A stretch of 64,000 nt of DNA from Agrostemma githago (GCA_958450325.1 OY288257.1:14093873-14157872); one strand, 5' to 3'. Shown: positions 23,375 to 36,300, numbered from the stretch's first letter. The notes: generated by a model not told the origin, from the sequence alone. Program-made: numbers and translations.

Positions 23375-25748
23375 CTGAGGCTTGGACAAGGCGAAAGTCA
23401 GAGTAGCTACCAGGCCAATTGAAGATTAAGACCTGGCAGACTTCCGGTCGGGTCGTTTAAGGTCCATTAGACCTGCGTGGAGGGCCCGCCGGCCAGAGAC
23501 TAGAAATGTACCTGAGTTGACGATGATAACTCCGTGGGGAATCGGACTTGTCGTATAAGTCTATGCCGCTGGGGAGTTATGTGAATTGCGCGGTCTTGAA
23601 TTGTACCTGTATAAGTTACATAAAATTTTGCATGCAACATGTAGGTGAAACAAATATGACTCGCGCTGGGGAATAAAAATGATTTTTGCTTAGTTTTGAA
23701 ATCGAAATCCTGAAAGCAACTTACGTGCTAGGAAATAGGTTTTCAAAACTGAAATGGGTAGAAAAGAAATTTGCAATTTAAATAGACCGAAATTTGACCT
23801 TGTCGAAAAGGGTTTTCTCAAATGGCTAAGTTTTGCAAATTTTAAAAAATGAGAATTTGAAGGGAGAGACCTATCGACAGACTCGACGCTGGGCGTGACC
23901 GGACGAGTTGACAGACACGACATGACTCTCGAGGGGTTGGACCGTGACTCGGTAGGGGGGTGGGCCACCTAACAAGACTCTTAAGTTGCGTTATTCCGTA
24001 GCCTAGACGAGTGGCAACATGGTCGAACATCGAAGTGGGATAGATATGCTATACGGGGTTGCAGTAGTCTGTAATGAGACTGTTGTAGTCTAGTGCTCTC
24101 CTGAATTTTTGATTTTAGGGTACATTTCCAAAGTGGGTATTGCCTCGAGTCCTGACAGATTCTTGTCTTCGACTGAGCCGAGTACTAGGAAACACTACAG
24201 AAAGGAGGCTAGATTTTTTGAATCTATCTGGATTTTGTGAGTGGATGGAGGTTTTCTGCCTAAGAGAAGCCCCCCAGGACGACAAAGCTAGCTGTTGAGA
24301 ACATGACAATGTCGTGACCGGAATGATGGTGCTTTTTGAATGTGTGTCAATGTGGGTGGTTGTGCCTCTGTTGAAAGGCTGCCTACGTATTCACGTGTGG
24401 TGAAATCAAACCAAGCCGTAGTTCAGTGTTGAAAAATGTATTATGATGCCTAGTCTAATAGGACTTCGTGTGTAACTAGCCATAGCAATGGTGTAGGCTA
24501 GGTGCATTCCCAGTGATGTCTTGATCAAAGGGCTAGAATGGTTAGGATATTGATCCTGTGACTGTGAGCGTTCTCCGGGATAGCCCCCAGAGGTGGTGTG
24601 CACTATTTGGGCATGTTCTATGCCGACTGCAAGTTAAATTCCCGTGTTTGGAGTTGGTAATTGGTTTGGATGAGAAGAATTGGGATGGGATTTTAACGAG
24701 TTTTGCTCTCGGGGATTTTAACGAGTTTTGCTCTCGGGGATTTTAACGAGTTTTGCTCTCGGGATTGTGTATGATTAGGTAAGGGATTTGACGAGTTTTG
24801 CTCTCGGGTCTTTGACGAGTTTTGATCTCGGGTTTGCATATGGTGATTGTGAATTCTGTTATGTAAAGGGGAAGCCGAGTAAAATGGCTCGAACTTTGAT
24901 CGGGATATGTTTGATGATGCGGGATCTGGTTTCCATGTCTGACCCTAATGGTTAGGGGTATCCTATGGAGCTTGAATCCTCAAAATTTCGGGCTGTCTTT
25001 AGCCTGGGTCTCGGGAAGGTCTTGAGGGTTGTAATGTGGGAAGGCTAAATGTGGTGTTAGTTGACCAACTTGATTGTTTCTCCCTTATTGGATGGTATAA
25101 GTATTGATCTTGAGTGGACCGTTGACCACGGTCATGGGCATTTGAATATTTTTTGTTGGTTGACCTCTTAGCCCCGGTCATGGGATCTTCATTTGTGTTG
25201 ACCGTTCTGGTCGTGGATGCTCTTTTTTTTATGATGGCCTGCTTTTTTGTTTTGGCCTTTTGTTTTTTTTTCTTGGACTTTTGATTTTTTTTTTCCAGCT
25301 TTTTTTTGTTTTTCCTGTTGGTCAGACTAACACCGTAGGTAGGTATGGTTGATCTTGTCGGAGGGGCGTTTATTGTGGGAAATGAGCTTGCCTCCCGTCT
25401 TGAACCCAAACTAGGAGACTACCTAGATTCGTCATTGGATTCGATACCGCTCCTGCTAAGTGTAGTTTTGTGGCTTCCTATGTCAGACATGGAACAGGTA
25501 AAGGAAAGCACGGGTCTTGATTTCCTGCAGTCATTATAGATGTGCCTATAGTCACGTGCGTGTGCTCACAGTGTATGACGGTGTTCATCATGTTCTCGGA
25601 AACACATAAAGAAAGTATATATGAGGAATAGAAAAGCTGATTTTATTGAATTTTGAAAAAGAGGACAGAATGCAAAAGACTCTGACTCTGACTTTGACTT
25701 TGACTTTGGAAGAAATAGCACATCCTAGACTCGGACTCAGACTCAGAC
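23375..25748 (-). other. Gag-to-LTR region, no pol; 25-bp minisatellite inside
   Basis: This 2.4 kb should hold pol in an autonomous relative. No domain is recognisable in any frame. At 24692-24835 it holds five copies of a ~25-bp unit (TTTAACGAGTTTTGCTCTCGG), three perfect and two divergent. A long T-rich run lies at 25225-25315. Confidence 0.7.
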
Positions 25749-26612
25749 TTAAATCAAATCCGGACTCTCGGATGATGTTGTCAATTCAGCTTCTAAGGAC
25801 TCAAGCTGATGTCCAGTATAGCCTTCAGTAGAAGCTTCACCCTGATCTTCATTATGTCGAAGATCGTCTTCAATCCTAATGCCCATTTCGGTAAGCACTG
25901 CAAAGTTGGAAATGCCGGCATACCTAAGATGGACGCGGTAAGAAGGTAGGAGGTTGTTGATGAATGCCTCCACTAGTGTCTTCTCGTTGGGCTTGTCTAC
26001 CAACTTCACACTTTCGGCCCTCCACCTTTGAAGGTACTTGGTGAAACCTTCCTTAGGCTCTTGGGCCATGATTTCCAAAGTACGCATCGTGGTCTGGATC
26101 TCGGTATTATCGGCATAATTCCGAGCGAATTCCGTCGCCACGTCATCCCAAGTCTTGTACTTCTTGGGGTCAAGCCTGTAGTACCAGGCTTTCGGATGTT
26201 TCTCGAGGGAGGAAGCAAACAGGTGCTTGAACATGGTTGACTTCACTCCTTTGATGGCCATGAATTCTTTGAAAGCCCGGATATGTAATACCGGGTCTTC
26301 AGTCCCGTCGAACATTGGTAGGCCCGTCAGGTTGAGGTTAGCGGGCAGCTCGTCGGTCAAAGGTGAATAGGAACGAGCATTTTCCGTATGGATTGAATTG
26401 TTGGTCGACAGGTGGACCTGTTCCTCCAGCTTGCGGACTGCGTTGGCCAGTTCAACTATGGGCCCAGTAGTTTCATTCCCAACCTTAGGAGTCCTTTGTT
26501 CCAAGGCACTCAAACGGGTGGCAATGGCGGTTTGGTCTCCCCTTATCTGGTTCAGTTGATCTTGGATCTTGGCCAACGAGGCGGTCAGTTGATCAATGGA
26601 GTCCTTAGTCAT
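25749..26612 (-). CDS. Gag protein of the Gag-only element
   Basis: An intact 287-residue frame (ATG at 26612). The N-terminal 60 residues are coiled-coil-like (IDQLTASLAKIQDQLNQI). The Retrotrans_gag domain covers about residues 95-220: MFDGTEDPVLHIRAFKEF, HLFASSLEKHPKAWYYRL, WDDVATEFARNY, EGFTKYLQRWRAESVKL. The end is acidic (EASTEGYTGHQLESLEAEL). No zinc knuckle or aspartic-protease motif follows. Gag forms the particle and packages RNA. Its frame is open while nearly every other protein here is broken, consistent with recent insertion. About 1.4 kb of leader separates it from the primer site. Confidence 0.88.
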   Translation of the reverse strand: MTKDSIDQLTASLAKIQDQLNQIRGDQTAIATRLSALEQRTPKVGNETTGPIVELANAVRKLEEQVHLSTNNSIHTENARSYSPLTDELPANLNLTGLPMFDGTEDPVLHIRAFKEFMAIKGVKSTMFKHLFASSLEKHPKAWYYRLDPKKYKTWDDVATEFARNYADNTEIQTTMRTLEIMAQEPKEGFTKYLQRWRAESVKLVDKPNEKTLVEAFINNLLPSYRVHLRYAGISNFAVLTEMGIRIEDDLRHNEDQGEASTEGYTGHQLESLEAELTTSSESPDLI

Positions 26613-28010
26613 GGTTCAGGTGAAGGGCGGCCTGTCTGTAAGAATACCGCGTAATCAGGAAAGTTGCTTCAGAACTCAAATTCAACAAGGCATAGGAAAT
26701 AGCGCGGGGGGAGAGACGACTCCAGTTTGGCTCGGGTTAGACTCTCCTAAGACAAATGCGTAGGATATGATCCTCGGAGTGACCGTGATTAATCGCTCCG
26801 TCGGAGAATAGCCCCCAAGTGAGGCTAAAGACTCAGATAGGACTCAGATGGTGTGGCATCTGAGTGGCTCGAAAGGGGGTACGTGAGACACGTGTAAGAC
26901 ATGACCCTTAGAGCAATCGTGATTGACCGCTCTGATGAAGGGTAGTCCCCAAGTGGGATCGAATATTTGGTTAAGACTCGAGTGTCGGACGAGTGACCCT
27001 TAGACGTAGGGGTCACAAACCTTTTGTTATAGGGCTATGCCTTGTAAGAGGTCGACTCGGAAAAGACTCCTAGACGGGTGACTTGTGAAAGGTGGGCCTC
27101 CTTTAGGATCCAGCTGTGTGGGCCGGTCCCGTTTGAAAGGAGATTCACGTGAGACATTCCCCAGACTTTGGACTCGATTGTGTAGACGGGCCAACCCTTG
27201 TAGGAGTATGTCCTACGTAGGTGGGCCTGACCTTAGTCTAATAAGGCGGACCGGGATAGGGAGGAAACTCGTGATATAAGATCGACGGAGTTTCGACGCT
27301 AAAAGACTCGACGACTTACGACATGATCCGACACTTCTAAATACGGGAAGTCCTAAGAAGAGGAAGGTTTGAAATTTGATTTTTTGAAAGCCCGAGTAAA
27401 ATCGGGGAGAGGAGCCCGGCCTTTTTTTTTCGAAAAAGAAAACGGAAAGGCGGACCGGGGAGCAGGTTTGAAAGTTCGAAAATATTTTCGAGTTTTGAAA
27501 TGGGCATAATACCGGCTAAAAATAGGCTATTTTGAGTAAAATCGTGAATCCTAAATTCGGTATATGTCCGGGGTTTTGAAAATTGGATATTTTGAAAAGG
27601 ATGCAATTTTTGAAAAAAATGACGGTTTTTGAAAAAAGACTTGTAAATCAGGTAGCACGCAGTCATGGAAACAGTATAACGACGCCATGTATGCTCTAAT
27701 TCTAAGTCTCGGTCCGTCTGAAAGGGTCTATACCAGTGTACACAGCCTATCGAGAATCAGGGCGGACTTCCTAAGTCGAGTTGAGCTTAGAACATGCCGT
27801 AAAACCCATACGAATCGGCTAATGGACACCTTCGACATATCCAATTTGGACTACATCGATAGTATAGTGGGACGTCGGTCACCAGTACCGGCCCGGGAAA
27901 ATATGGGGTTATGCATGAACCGTAAAACTAAAACGCGTATTGTACTAGTCAAATGATTTCTATTCGAGTCTCACCCTGAGGATGCTGAAGGTCAGTAACG
28001 TATCAGCTAA
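26613..28010 (-). other. Long 5' leader of the Gag-only element
   Basis: 1.4 kb of untranslated leader. It contains a partly duplicated ~130-bp block: GTGACCGTGATTAATCGCTC (26780) resembles GCAATCGTGATTGACCGCTC (26912), each followed by an AGCCCCCAAGTG-like word. No open frame with a recognisable domain is seen. Confidence 0.55.
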
Positions 28011-28031
28011 TCCCCAGCGGAGTCGCCAAAT
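28011..28031 (-). other. Primer-binding site of the Gag-only element
   Basis: On the minus strand TTTGGCGACTCCGCTGGGGA lies one base from the LTR end. This site type is common in Ogre/Tat-type plant elements. I do not assign the tRNA. Confidence 0.8.
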
Positions 28032-30418
28032 TGTGGACATGACATAGGTCCACCCCGATGCGGCCACGCGCGGGTTTGGGGAGGCGAATGAATCTCCACA
28101 TGAGATGGTCAAATTGAAATTTAAATCGAAGTAGGAGTCGCCACCGAATTTTGTGGTTATTCGGAACCGTTCGAGCCCACTCTATGTCGTAGTGGGCCGT
28201 ATATAAAATACGACCCATTTCCGATGTCAGAGTTTATTGGGCTCGTCCCTTTGCAGTTCGATACCGATGCCGACTTGATCGGTTAATCGTATATTGAATG
28301 ACTCTCGTTGCCAATGGATTCGGACATCCGGAAACCACGGTTCTGAGTAAGGGGTGAGGGTACGTGTTGGGAAGTTCACAAAGAACACCCAACCCCGCCC
28401 GCACATTAGCGGCCTCTACTAGGATATCGAATGATGTTTTAATACGCGCGTTAGTAATACGATGAATGTTATGCAAACATTGTTTTCCCTAAACATGCGA
28501 GAAATTGAATGGGTTGCTAAGTCGATTTAATGCATGAAAATTTAATGTCAAAGTTGAATTTAGCATGTGAGATTCGTTTTAGTATAATAAAACAAACGAT
28601 GAAAAAGAAAGATGAATTTGTTACAAGATAAACAAACGAGTTAGTATCGATTTGTAAAAATAATATAGCAAAAATAATAGATACGCGAGATCGAGAAAAT
28701 AAATATTAATCGAAATCTGAAAAATATTACTAAAACGCTGTTTTGTATAAAAAATGAAGTTCGAAAAATAATAAAAAAACGAGAAAGGCGCGTCGTGGCA
28801 GCCGGCCGCGCGGCTCGCCCGGGATGCCGGCGAGTCGCGTGTCGGGCTGATTTCGAAAGGGTTTTTTTGAAAATTCGATGCTTTTATTAAACCACGTACG
28901 AATATTGCATAATTCGTACTCGACTTAATATTTTCAATATTCGTTATATTCGATAATTGACTAAGAAATCAATATCAAATACTTCGAATAGTTTTAGAAA
29001 AGATATAAATTTTGGAAATCGTTTCGTAGAATAATTAAAATAAAATAAACGAAAAAGCTAAAAAAAGACTCGGGTTTCAGGCCCGTGCGCGAGTCGCCTG
29101 GGCGTGGCGCGACTCGCGTGCGGGTCTGTCCGATTTTTATTTTTTGTTCGAAATTGCTAATTTTGATAAATCGCGTACAAAATACGAATTAATTTATACT
29201 CGATTTATGTTTTCGATAATCGTCGTACCCGATATTCGATTATGAAATCGATATCGAGTATTCGGAACGAATTAAAAAAAAAGGTTTTGTAAGAAGAAGT
29301 TTGAACGAAAAAAGATGTAATGATTTTTAATATCGTCGAGATCTTAATATAATTCTTTTTGATACAATATTCGATTATAGAAAATCGATATCATATTTTT
29401 AAGAATGTTGTTGTATGAAAATAGTTTTTGTAGTATCGATATTAGAAAATAAAATAAACGACGACCGACCAATAAAAAATAAGACGGACGAGGAGGAAGA
29501 GAGAAGAAGAAGAGAAATCGGGTTTTGTTACACCCTCAACCTACATGCTTCTGTTTACTCGGATCGGGGCTCGTCGGGACGTGGCTTGGGCACAAGAGCG
29601 TCGAGTGGATGTCGGTGAGTTGGTGGTGGTTCGGTTCGGGCGTGACGAGTGAAGGGTGTCGGGTATCGGGCCGGTTTCCTTCGGGTTTGTAATATCGGTG
29701 TATCGATGCTAGATTTTATGTTTACGAGTGTGTGTATGGGAATAATTTGTGATGCTTTTATGAATATTTGATCGATAATGAATGTAATTGTAGGTGCTAA
29801 TTCATGTGTAAAAGTGTGTGTGCAAGGGGCTATTTATAGGGAGTTCCCGACCTTGGCTAGGAGAGTTTGAACTACCGCTAGAGATAGGAAATATAGGAAG
29901 CTGTAAGGCATGAGAATTCCGCTTTCTTGTCAAGAAAGAAAGGGAACACGGATGGAATATGCTGCTCGGCCGAGTGTTTGCACTCGGTCGGGTGTCTGAA
30001 TCGGTTTTCGGATAGGATTCCTACTTGAGATCGAATTCCATCCTTAAACGGATTTGTTTAATATTTTATGTAGCTGATTTTTCGTAGGATTGGAGTATGA
30101 ATCAGCCGTGTGAGGTGTCACGGCTGACTCACGTGTCTCGGGAAAATCTTTGACCGGGTTTTGACTCGGTCGCTAAAAGACGGTTTTACCCCTGGTGTCG
30201 GAATCGACCCAAATTAGTCTTATTTGACTCGAAACGACCCACTGGGCCTGAATTTGAGGTTGGTTTTGTGAGATATGTACTCCGTAAAAAGCCTAAGTCA
30301 AATGCCAATGATTTTGAGCCCGTTTCTGAGTATTTAAAGCACGTTTGCGTCCGATCATCATCGGGTATTTGTCGGAAACTGCTATAGACTCCTGGCAGTC
30401 AAAATGTGGGTGTCTACA
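28032..30418 (-). repeat. 5' LTR of the Gag-only element
   Basis: 2387 bp, TG...CA bounded, the transcribed (upstream) LTR for a minus-strand element. Its TATA-like box is the complement of 29830-29839. Confidence 0.93.
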
Positions 30419-31606
30419 GACATCATCTCAATCACAAATGATTATAAGGACCTTGACCGACCTATCATGGTGCTAAGACATGTGAAGCGAAACAGTTGGA
30501 GGGGTATATTTTCTGCTTTAATAGATGTTACATATTACATATTTTCTCAGTTTTAGATTTCAACTTGATATTTCAGTGATTCTGTACTGACCTAATTACC
30601 CATAGAAAACAGCTATAAATAAACACATGGAACTGTAAACGCACGTAAAATTGACATGACCGAGGTGCTAGCAAGATGGTGACAATAATATTGTCCTTTT
30701 GATTTTAATGCAACACCACAACTTGAACTATGTAGACGAAATAACTGTCATGACCCGGGATGCTACAAGGATTGCGGCTAACCCAAAGATACAGGAGGTC
30801 AAGACTTTTTTGGAAAAGTAAGTTGGCAAAAAAATTATATAACATTACCTTGGAGGGTTCGGCGAAATTAGTTGACATGCAGTATAATGGCTATGTTCCA
30901 TTTTTGTAGCTACCCAAAAAGCAGCGGAGCAGACCGATGGTCAGTGGGGGCGTTTGTGAACCCTGAAAGAAACATTCTTACAGGATCTAAATGCAAAATG
31001 CTAAAAGTGATAAAAAACACTACCTTGGTATGTCATCGAAATATGCGTGGCTGCATTTGCTATTGACACAATCTTCCACTTAATTGCTAATTATATGGCA
31101 CCGATTATAACAACTAACTTTGCAGGCTGGCACATTTGTCGTACTTGCAGTTTTATATGAAATGGACACATCTAGAGAATGGTGTTACTATTCGTGCTCA
31201 GTGTGTCGATCCAAAATGACGACAAAGGAGATGGAAAAATATTATTGCAAAAAGTCGAGCTACACTCTTTTCGAGAAGCCTATTACAGACCCTAAGATCA
31301 GGTGAGCAGTTGTACCCACCGTAAACATGCTGACATTTCAATTATGTTACTTTACATCAACTAATTTGTAATAACAACAGGTACCTAGCCAAGTTTAGCA
31401 ACTTTGACGATGACTACGAGTTTGCCGATATCATAATCTGGGATGAGGATATGACTACGCTGCTGGGAATGACAGCTCAGGAGATGCTAGACAAGACAGC
31501 GGTACAATACTAGATACCATCCAGAACTTTATATTTCGGTGTTTTAAAAGCTGACCAATACACTTCCACAAATATTTTCCCTTAAGAATCCAGTCCGCCA
31601 GGCCTA

Positions 31607-31626
31607 CCCCCCCCCCCCCCCCCCCC
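31607..31626. repeat. C20 homopolymer inside an RPA exon
   Basis: Twenty consecutive C residues, between sequence encoding NPVRQAY and FRSIIEKEYLF. Reading across it would need one more C (21) to keep frame, so the tract is a slippage site or an assembly uncertainty. Runs of this length are rare in AT-rich plant DNA. Confidence 0.9.
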
Positions 31627-32806
31627 AATATTTCGGTCTATTATCGAGAAAGAGTATTTGTTCAAAGTTAGAGTCACAAGAACATTCAACATCCTTCAAA
31701 ATTCTAAGTGTTACGGAGTTGTGGAGATTAGTACCGACAATACGTTGATACAGGAGTGTAGGATGTTAGTCAGGGGGTCAGCTGTAAGCCTGTTTCATCC
31801 TTGCTAAGTGAAATACATATTTATTTTCATGACTGCCACCGACTCATAACTTCTAACATGTACCACAAACTAACGAACCTACTATATCCCAATACAGAAT
31901 GAACCTATTGAAAGGCAAGACGTCGGGGAAAGTTCAACACCATACGTACAATCTAGCACGGTTTGACATCGTTTGTTTTACCTTTTTTTAACTTAAGTTT
32001 TGTGGCTGATATTCAACTTACCTTTCTATCTATCCGATGCTTAAATGCAGGGACGTCTCTAGACATATACTGACATTTCGTTCTCAGGATTCTAATTTAC
32101 AGCTACCTATATAAGATAAGGGAATCTGAATTGCAGGAGCAATTTACCGACCCAACTGCGGTGGAATTTACGGAGACAACAGTTAGTGCAAGGAAACCAT
32201 AATAGTAGGACATGCATCGGGTAAGTCTACGTGTGCTAGAGAACCGTGTGAGGTGACTGACGTGGTGGATGCCGAAAGTGACAGCGGATGTGAAGTCATT
32301 GGGTCACAGACAAAGAAGCATAAGACTGACAATGGAAAAAAAACATGCAGTTTGATTAAGTTATTTATAGTTCACTACGGTTTTCAGGATTTGGTTTTCA
32401 GGTTTTGGTCAGACTTTGTCTATAGTTTCCTGACTTTGTGATAGATTACTTACGGTGATAGACTTTGTCAAGTAATTGTTGCTGTTATCTTTCTCTCAGG
32501 CATTAACTGTAGTCACCAACAACAGATAAGAGACTATATATCCTACCAAAACAGACTAATGGACACAAGCAGCCACTACAATTAGAGGATGGGGATTGTA
32601 GTCACCCGTCGTTCTAAGAGCGGCTTACATTGTGTCTTTCATCGTAAAAGTGGAAAAGTAGGCATCTTAACTGCCGCTTTTGTGTTTTGGTCATTAGTAT
32701 TGCTCATCATCGAGAAAGATATAGAGCATTGGTTAGGAGACCACACATCCTATCAAAAACCGATTTGTGGACACAAGGAGTCGCTACAATTAGAGAATGG
32801 GTATTG

Positions 32807-33243
32807 TAGGCCTGGCAAACAGATCGGGTCTTGTCGTGTTCGTGTTCGTGTCATTGGTAAACGTGTCACGAACCCCTCAACCCAAACCCGACCCATTTAA
32901 GTTTCCTGTCGTGTTCATGTTGACCCACTTACATAAATGGGTCATCAACCCTCAACCCAAACCCATTTATTTCGTGTCGGATTCGTGTCGTGTTTTCGTG
33001 TCATGTCCATATTTGGAAAGTATTAACATATTTATGTTAAAAATGATTAAAAATATTTACACTAATTTAATAAACAGGTTATTCGTGTCAGTTTCGTGTT
33101 TTGGGACCTCAACCCAAACCCGACCCAATTAAATCTCGTGTCGTGTTTGTGTCGATCCACATACATAAATGGGTCTTCAACCCTCAACCCAAACCCGTTT
33201 ATTTCGTGTCGGGTTCGTGTCGTGTCATTTTTTGCCAGCTCTA
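32807..33243. mobile_element. hAT-type MITE, 437 bp, 8-bp TSD
   Basis: It starts TAGGCCTGGCAAAC and ends GCCAGCTCTA, giving an imperfect terminal inverted repeat TAG-(AG/GC)-CTGGCAAA. GGGTATTG flanks both sides (32799-32806 and 33244-33251). The inside is made of repeated CGTGTCGTGTT and CAACCCAAACCCG words and encodes nothing. Confidence 0.92.
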
Positions 33244-33346
33244 GGGTATTGTAGTTACCCATTACTCTAAGAGCATCTTTTTTTTTTTTTTTTTTGGTGA
33301 AATGTAAGTATATATTAATCAAAAACTCATTTACAGAAGAATATGC

Positions 33347-36300
33347 CTACGTCAAATTACGTAGCCATCTAGCATCTTTATCCGTAAAAGGATATCTGAT
33401 TTTACACATTATTCTATTACGCACATCCATTTTAATAAGCTTCACTACGTATTCCGGTCGTTGGACCCTTCCTTCAATCCTACACAAATTCCTCTGTCTC
33501 CACACGTTGTAGATGGTGGCTGTGATCAGAGCCCGTAACACCTTGCATTGCAGCTTGCTTCCTCTTATTTTGGTCGCCCAATTCAGCCCGTCACTATTCG
33601 GAATGCATTTCTTTATCCACCCACCAAGTGAATCAACCACACGAGAACTCCAGAAGCACCCAAAAAATAGATGCTCAACAGTCTCAATCTGTGATTCACA
33701 TAAATAGCAAAGGTCTGAATCAGCTGCACCAAACCTCATAAGTTTATTCCGGGTGGATAGAGCGCCCCGATAGCTCAGCCAAGCTATAAAACTATGTCTA
33801 GGGACGTTCCAACCATTCCACACCAGTCTTGCCCAATCCACTCGCGGTTTTCGAGTCCGGAGATCATCATAGGCCCTAGCAATCGAGTACACCGGGAGTG
33901 AACCATGCCACTGCCCATTCTCGAACATATGCTTGATCTTGTCTTTAGCCTGACACACCTTCCTCCAAGTCCAAGTGACATCAGTGTTAGGCTGATACTC
34001 ACCCCAATCCACATCCTTCAGGTAAATACAGTTAACCCATCTGACCCACAGCCTATCAGGCTGATCGAACACCCACGAAGCCAGTTTAGCCACCGCAACC
34101 TCATTCCAAACGATTAGATCTCTGAGCCCAAGTCCGCCTTCATCCTTGGGGTAGCAAATCTTCTCCCAACTAACAAGAGCTCTACTAGATCCTTCTGTAC
34201 CACCATCCCAAAGAAAGTTTCGACACAAAGAGCCAATGCGAGCCATCACATATTTAGGAATAATGAAAATCATGGCCCAATAATTATGTAATTGAGACAG
34301 TACAGACTGAACCAAGGTCAGCCTGCCAGCATAGGAAAGGCGTCGTGCGCCAATACTCGAGATCCTCGCCACAATCCGTGCAAGCAATTTCTCGCAGTCT
34401 CCACGTCCAATCCGGGTGCACTGAACGGGTACACCGAGGTATCGAAACGGTAGAGAACCCTTTACACATCCAGAAAACTGCAAAATCTCCGCCTTCCTAT
34501 CATCATCAACACCTGCAAAGTAAGCATGAGACTTACCCGAACTGATTGTCAGGCCTGACGCCCTGCTGAATTTAGCAAACGTTGTCCATAAATATTTCAT
34601 CGAGTCAATATCTCCTTTACAAAACAGAAGCAAATCATTTGCAAACATTAGATGCGTAAGCTTCAAAGGAGCACACCGCGGATGGTACCTGAACTTCTTA
34701 TCAACCGTGCCATTATCCAAAATGCGCGAAAAGTACTCCATGCACACCGTGAATAGCAATGGCGACATAGGGTCACCTTGTCGCAAACCTCTCTTGCCCC
34801 GAAAGAACCCAAAATTATCTCCATTCACACAAAGTGTGGACGAGACCGATTTCACACATTCCATTATCAGCCTGCAAAAGTGTGGGGGAAAATCCAGAGC
34901 CTGCAACATCTGCTCCACAAAACTCCACTCCACACTATCATAAGCCTTATGGATGTCAACCTTAAATAAGCAACGGGGCGATATATGGCTTCGTCTATAC
35001 ATTTTAATCAGGTCTTGGCAAATTAAAACATTCTCAACAATGCTCCTACCTTCTATAAAACCCCCTTGGGTAGGGGATATTATATCAGGCAAAACTCGTG
35101 CTAGTCTCGTACAAATTATTTTGGCAATACATTTATATAAGACATTGCAGCACGCGATCGGCCTGAATTCTTTAACATTATTCGGCCTGTCAACTTTAGG
35201 GATCAAAGAAATATTAGCACAGTTTATGTTTTTTAGCAATTTACCTGAGACGAAAAAATCTTTAATCGCTGCCACGACATCATTCCCGACCAAATCCCAA
35301 GCGTCGATAAAAAATTGACTTGAGTAACCATCCGGTCCCGGAGCCTTATCACGCGGAATACTGAATAACGCGCGTTTGACCTCTTCCTCAGTAACGGGAG
35401 CACTCAGCCACTCCTTATGCTGATCAGAGCAAATTTTTCCTCGACGCACCAAACCCACATTAATCGGTTCCACCACACAAGACTCACCGAGGAGAGTCGA
35501 ATAGTACCTGAGAAACGCACTCTCTATCGAAGCTTTGTCCTCGCACGAATGGCCATCAGCATCACATATGCTCGTAACAGCATTACGAGCTCTTCGAGCC
35601 CTCAGCAAGCCATGAAAATAAGCGGAATTCACATCCCCATCTCGAACCCACTTCTGTTTTGCCTTCTGGCTCCAAAATTCGCCCGGGCTGCCTGCAACAC
35701 ACGAACTGTACTGTTCAGTTCAGCCTCCTCCTAGAGAATAGCCGACTCACGGTCAGTCCTCAACAAATTCTGCAGATTAGCAAGCTTCAGCTCAGCCTGC
35801 GCACATTTGTTCTCAATATCTGCAAAACAACTCGAATTAAGCTCCTTAAGTGGCTTCTTGAGATTCTTGAGCCTCGTCACGACCCGATACATCGGTGTCC
35901 CAACTACTGACGCGCCCCAAATTGTATTCACACAGGCCTCAAAATCCTTAGCCTTGCTCCACATATTCATGTATTTGAAAGACCGATTCTTTCTCACCGG
36001 GGGATTTTCTAGCTGCACCACACAAGGACAATGATCGAACGTGCCCTCCGGTAAAAAATTCGCAAAACTTTCCGGGAAAAGTCTCATGAAATCATCATTA
36101 ACTAAACACTTGTCAATGCGACTGTAGACTCTGGTTTCTGTATTATTATGCGTATTATTCCAAGTAAACCACGAGCCACACGCCCGGATATCACCTATCT
36201 CACAATTCGCTATACAATCTCGAAACTGGGTCATCTCCTCTTCCGATGAGGTGCCCCCCAGCCTTTCTCGAGATTCAATCACACAATTAAAATCACCCAT

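Larger units (their letters stand above)
20971..30418 (-). mobile_element. Gag-only LTR retroelement (TR-GAG-like, Tat/Ogre-type), 5-bp TSD
   Basis: The LTRs (20971-23359 and 28032-30418) begin TGTGGACATGACATAGG and end TGTCTACA. The same five bases, GACAT, flank both sides (20966-20970 and 30419-30423). Primer site and purine tract show minus-strand orientation. The 4.7-kb interior holds one intact gag frame and no protease, RT, RNase H or integrase. The element must therefore use enzymes of an autonomous relative. The LTRs are almost identical by eye, so the insertion is recent. It lies inside an exon of the first RPA-like gene. Confidence 0.93.
20075..32440 (+). pseudogene. RPA70-like single-strand-DNA-binding protein 1 (Helitron-type), split by LTR element
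   Basis: Exons fit GT-AG rules at 20075-20257 (MSLQYEPVTISEITESMRMI...), 20381-20675 and 20752-20839, giving the first OB-fold (IQASIRQRLVSNFNSGFKEG, DVIGIFAAYNP). The next exon begins at 20923, is cut at 20970 by a 9.4-kb retroelement, and resumes at 30424 (CVFDIISITNDYKDLDRPIM once rejoined). Further exons lie near 30690-30819, 30910-31027 and 31125-31301, the last being the RPA C-terminal zinc ribbon (CSVC...YYCKKS: the fourth Cys is Ser). Others are at 31381-31510, about 31585-31781 and 32138 onward, with a Lys-rich tail (KKHKTDNGKK). Besides the insertion, a TAA stands at 20930-20932 and a C20 tract breaks the frame at 31607-31626. Known role of the family: binding of single-stranded DNA during replication. 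Confidence 0.75.
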
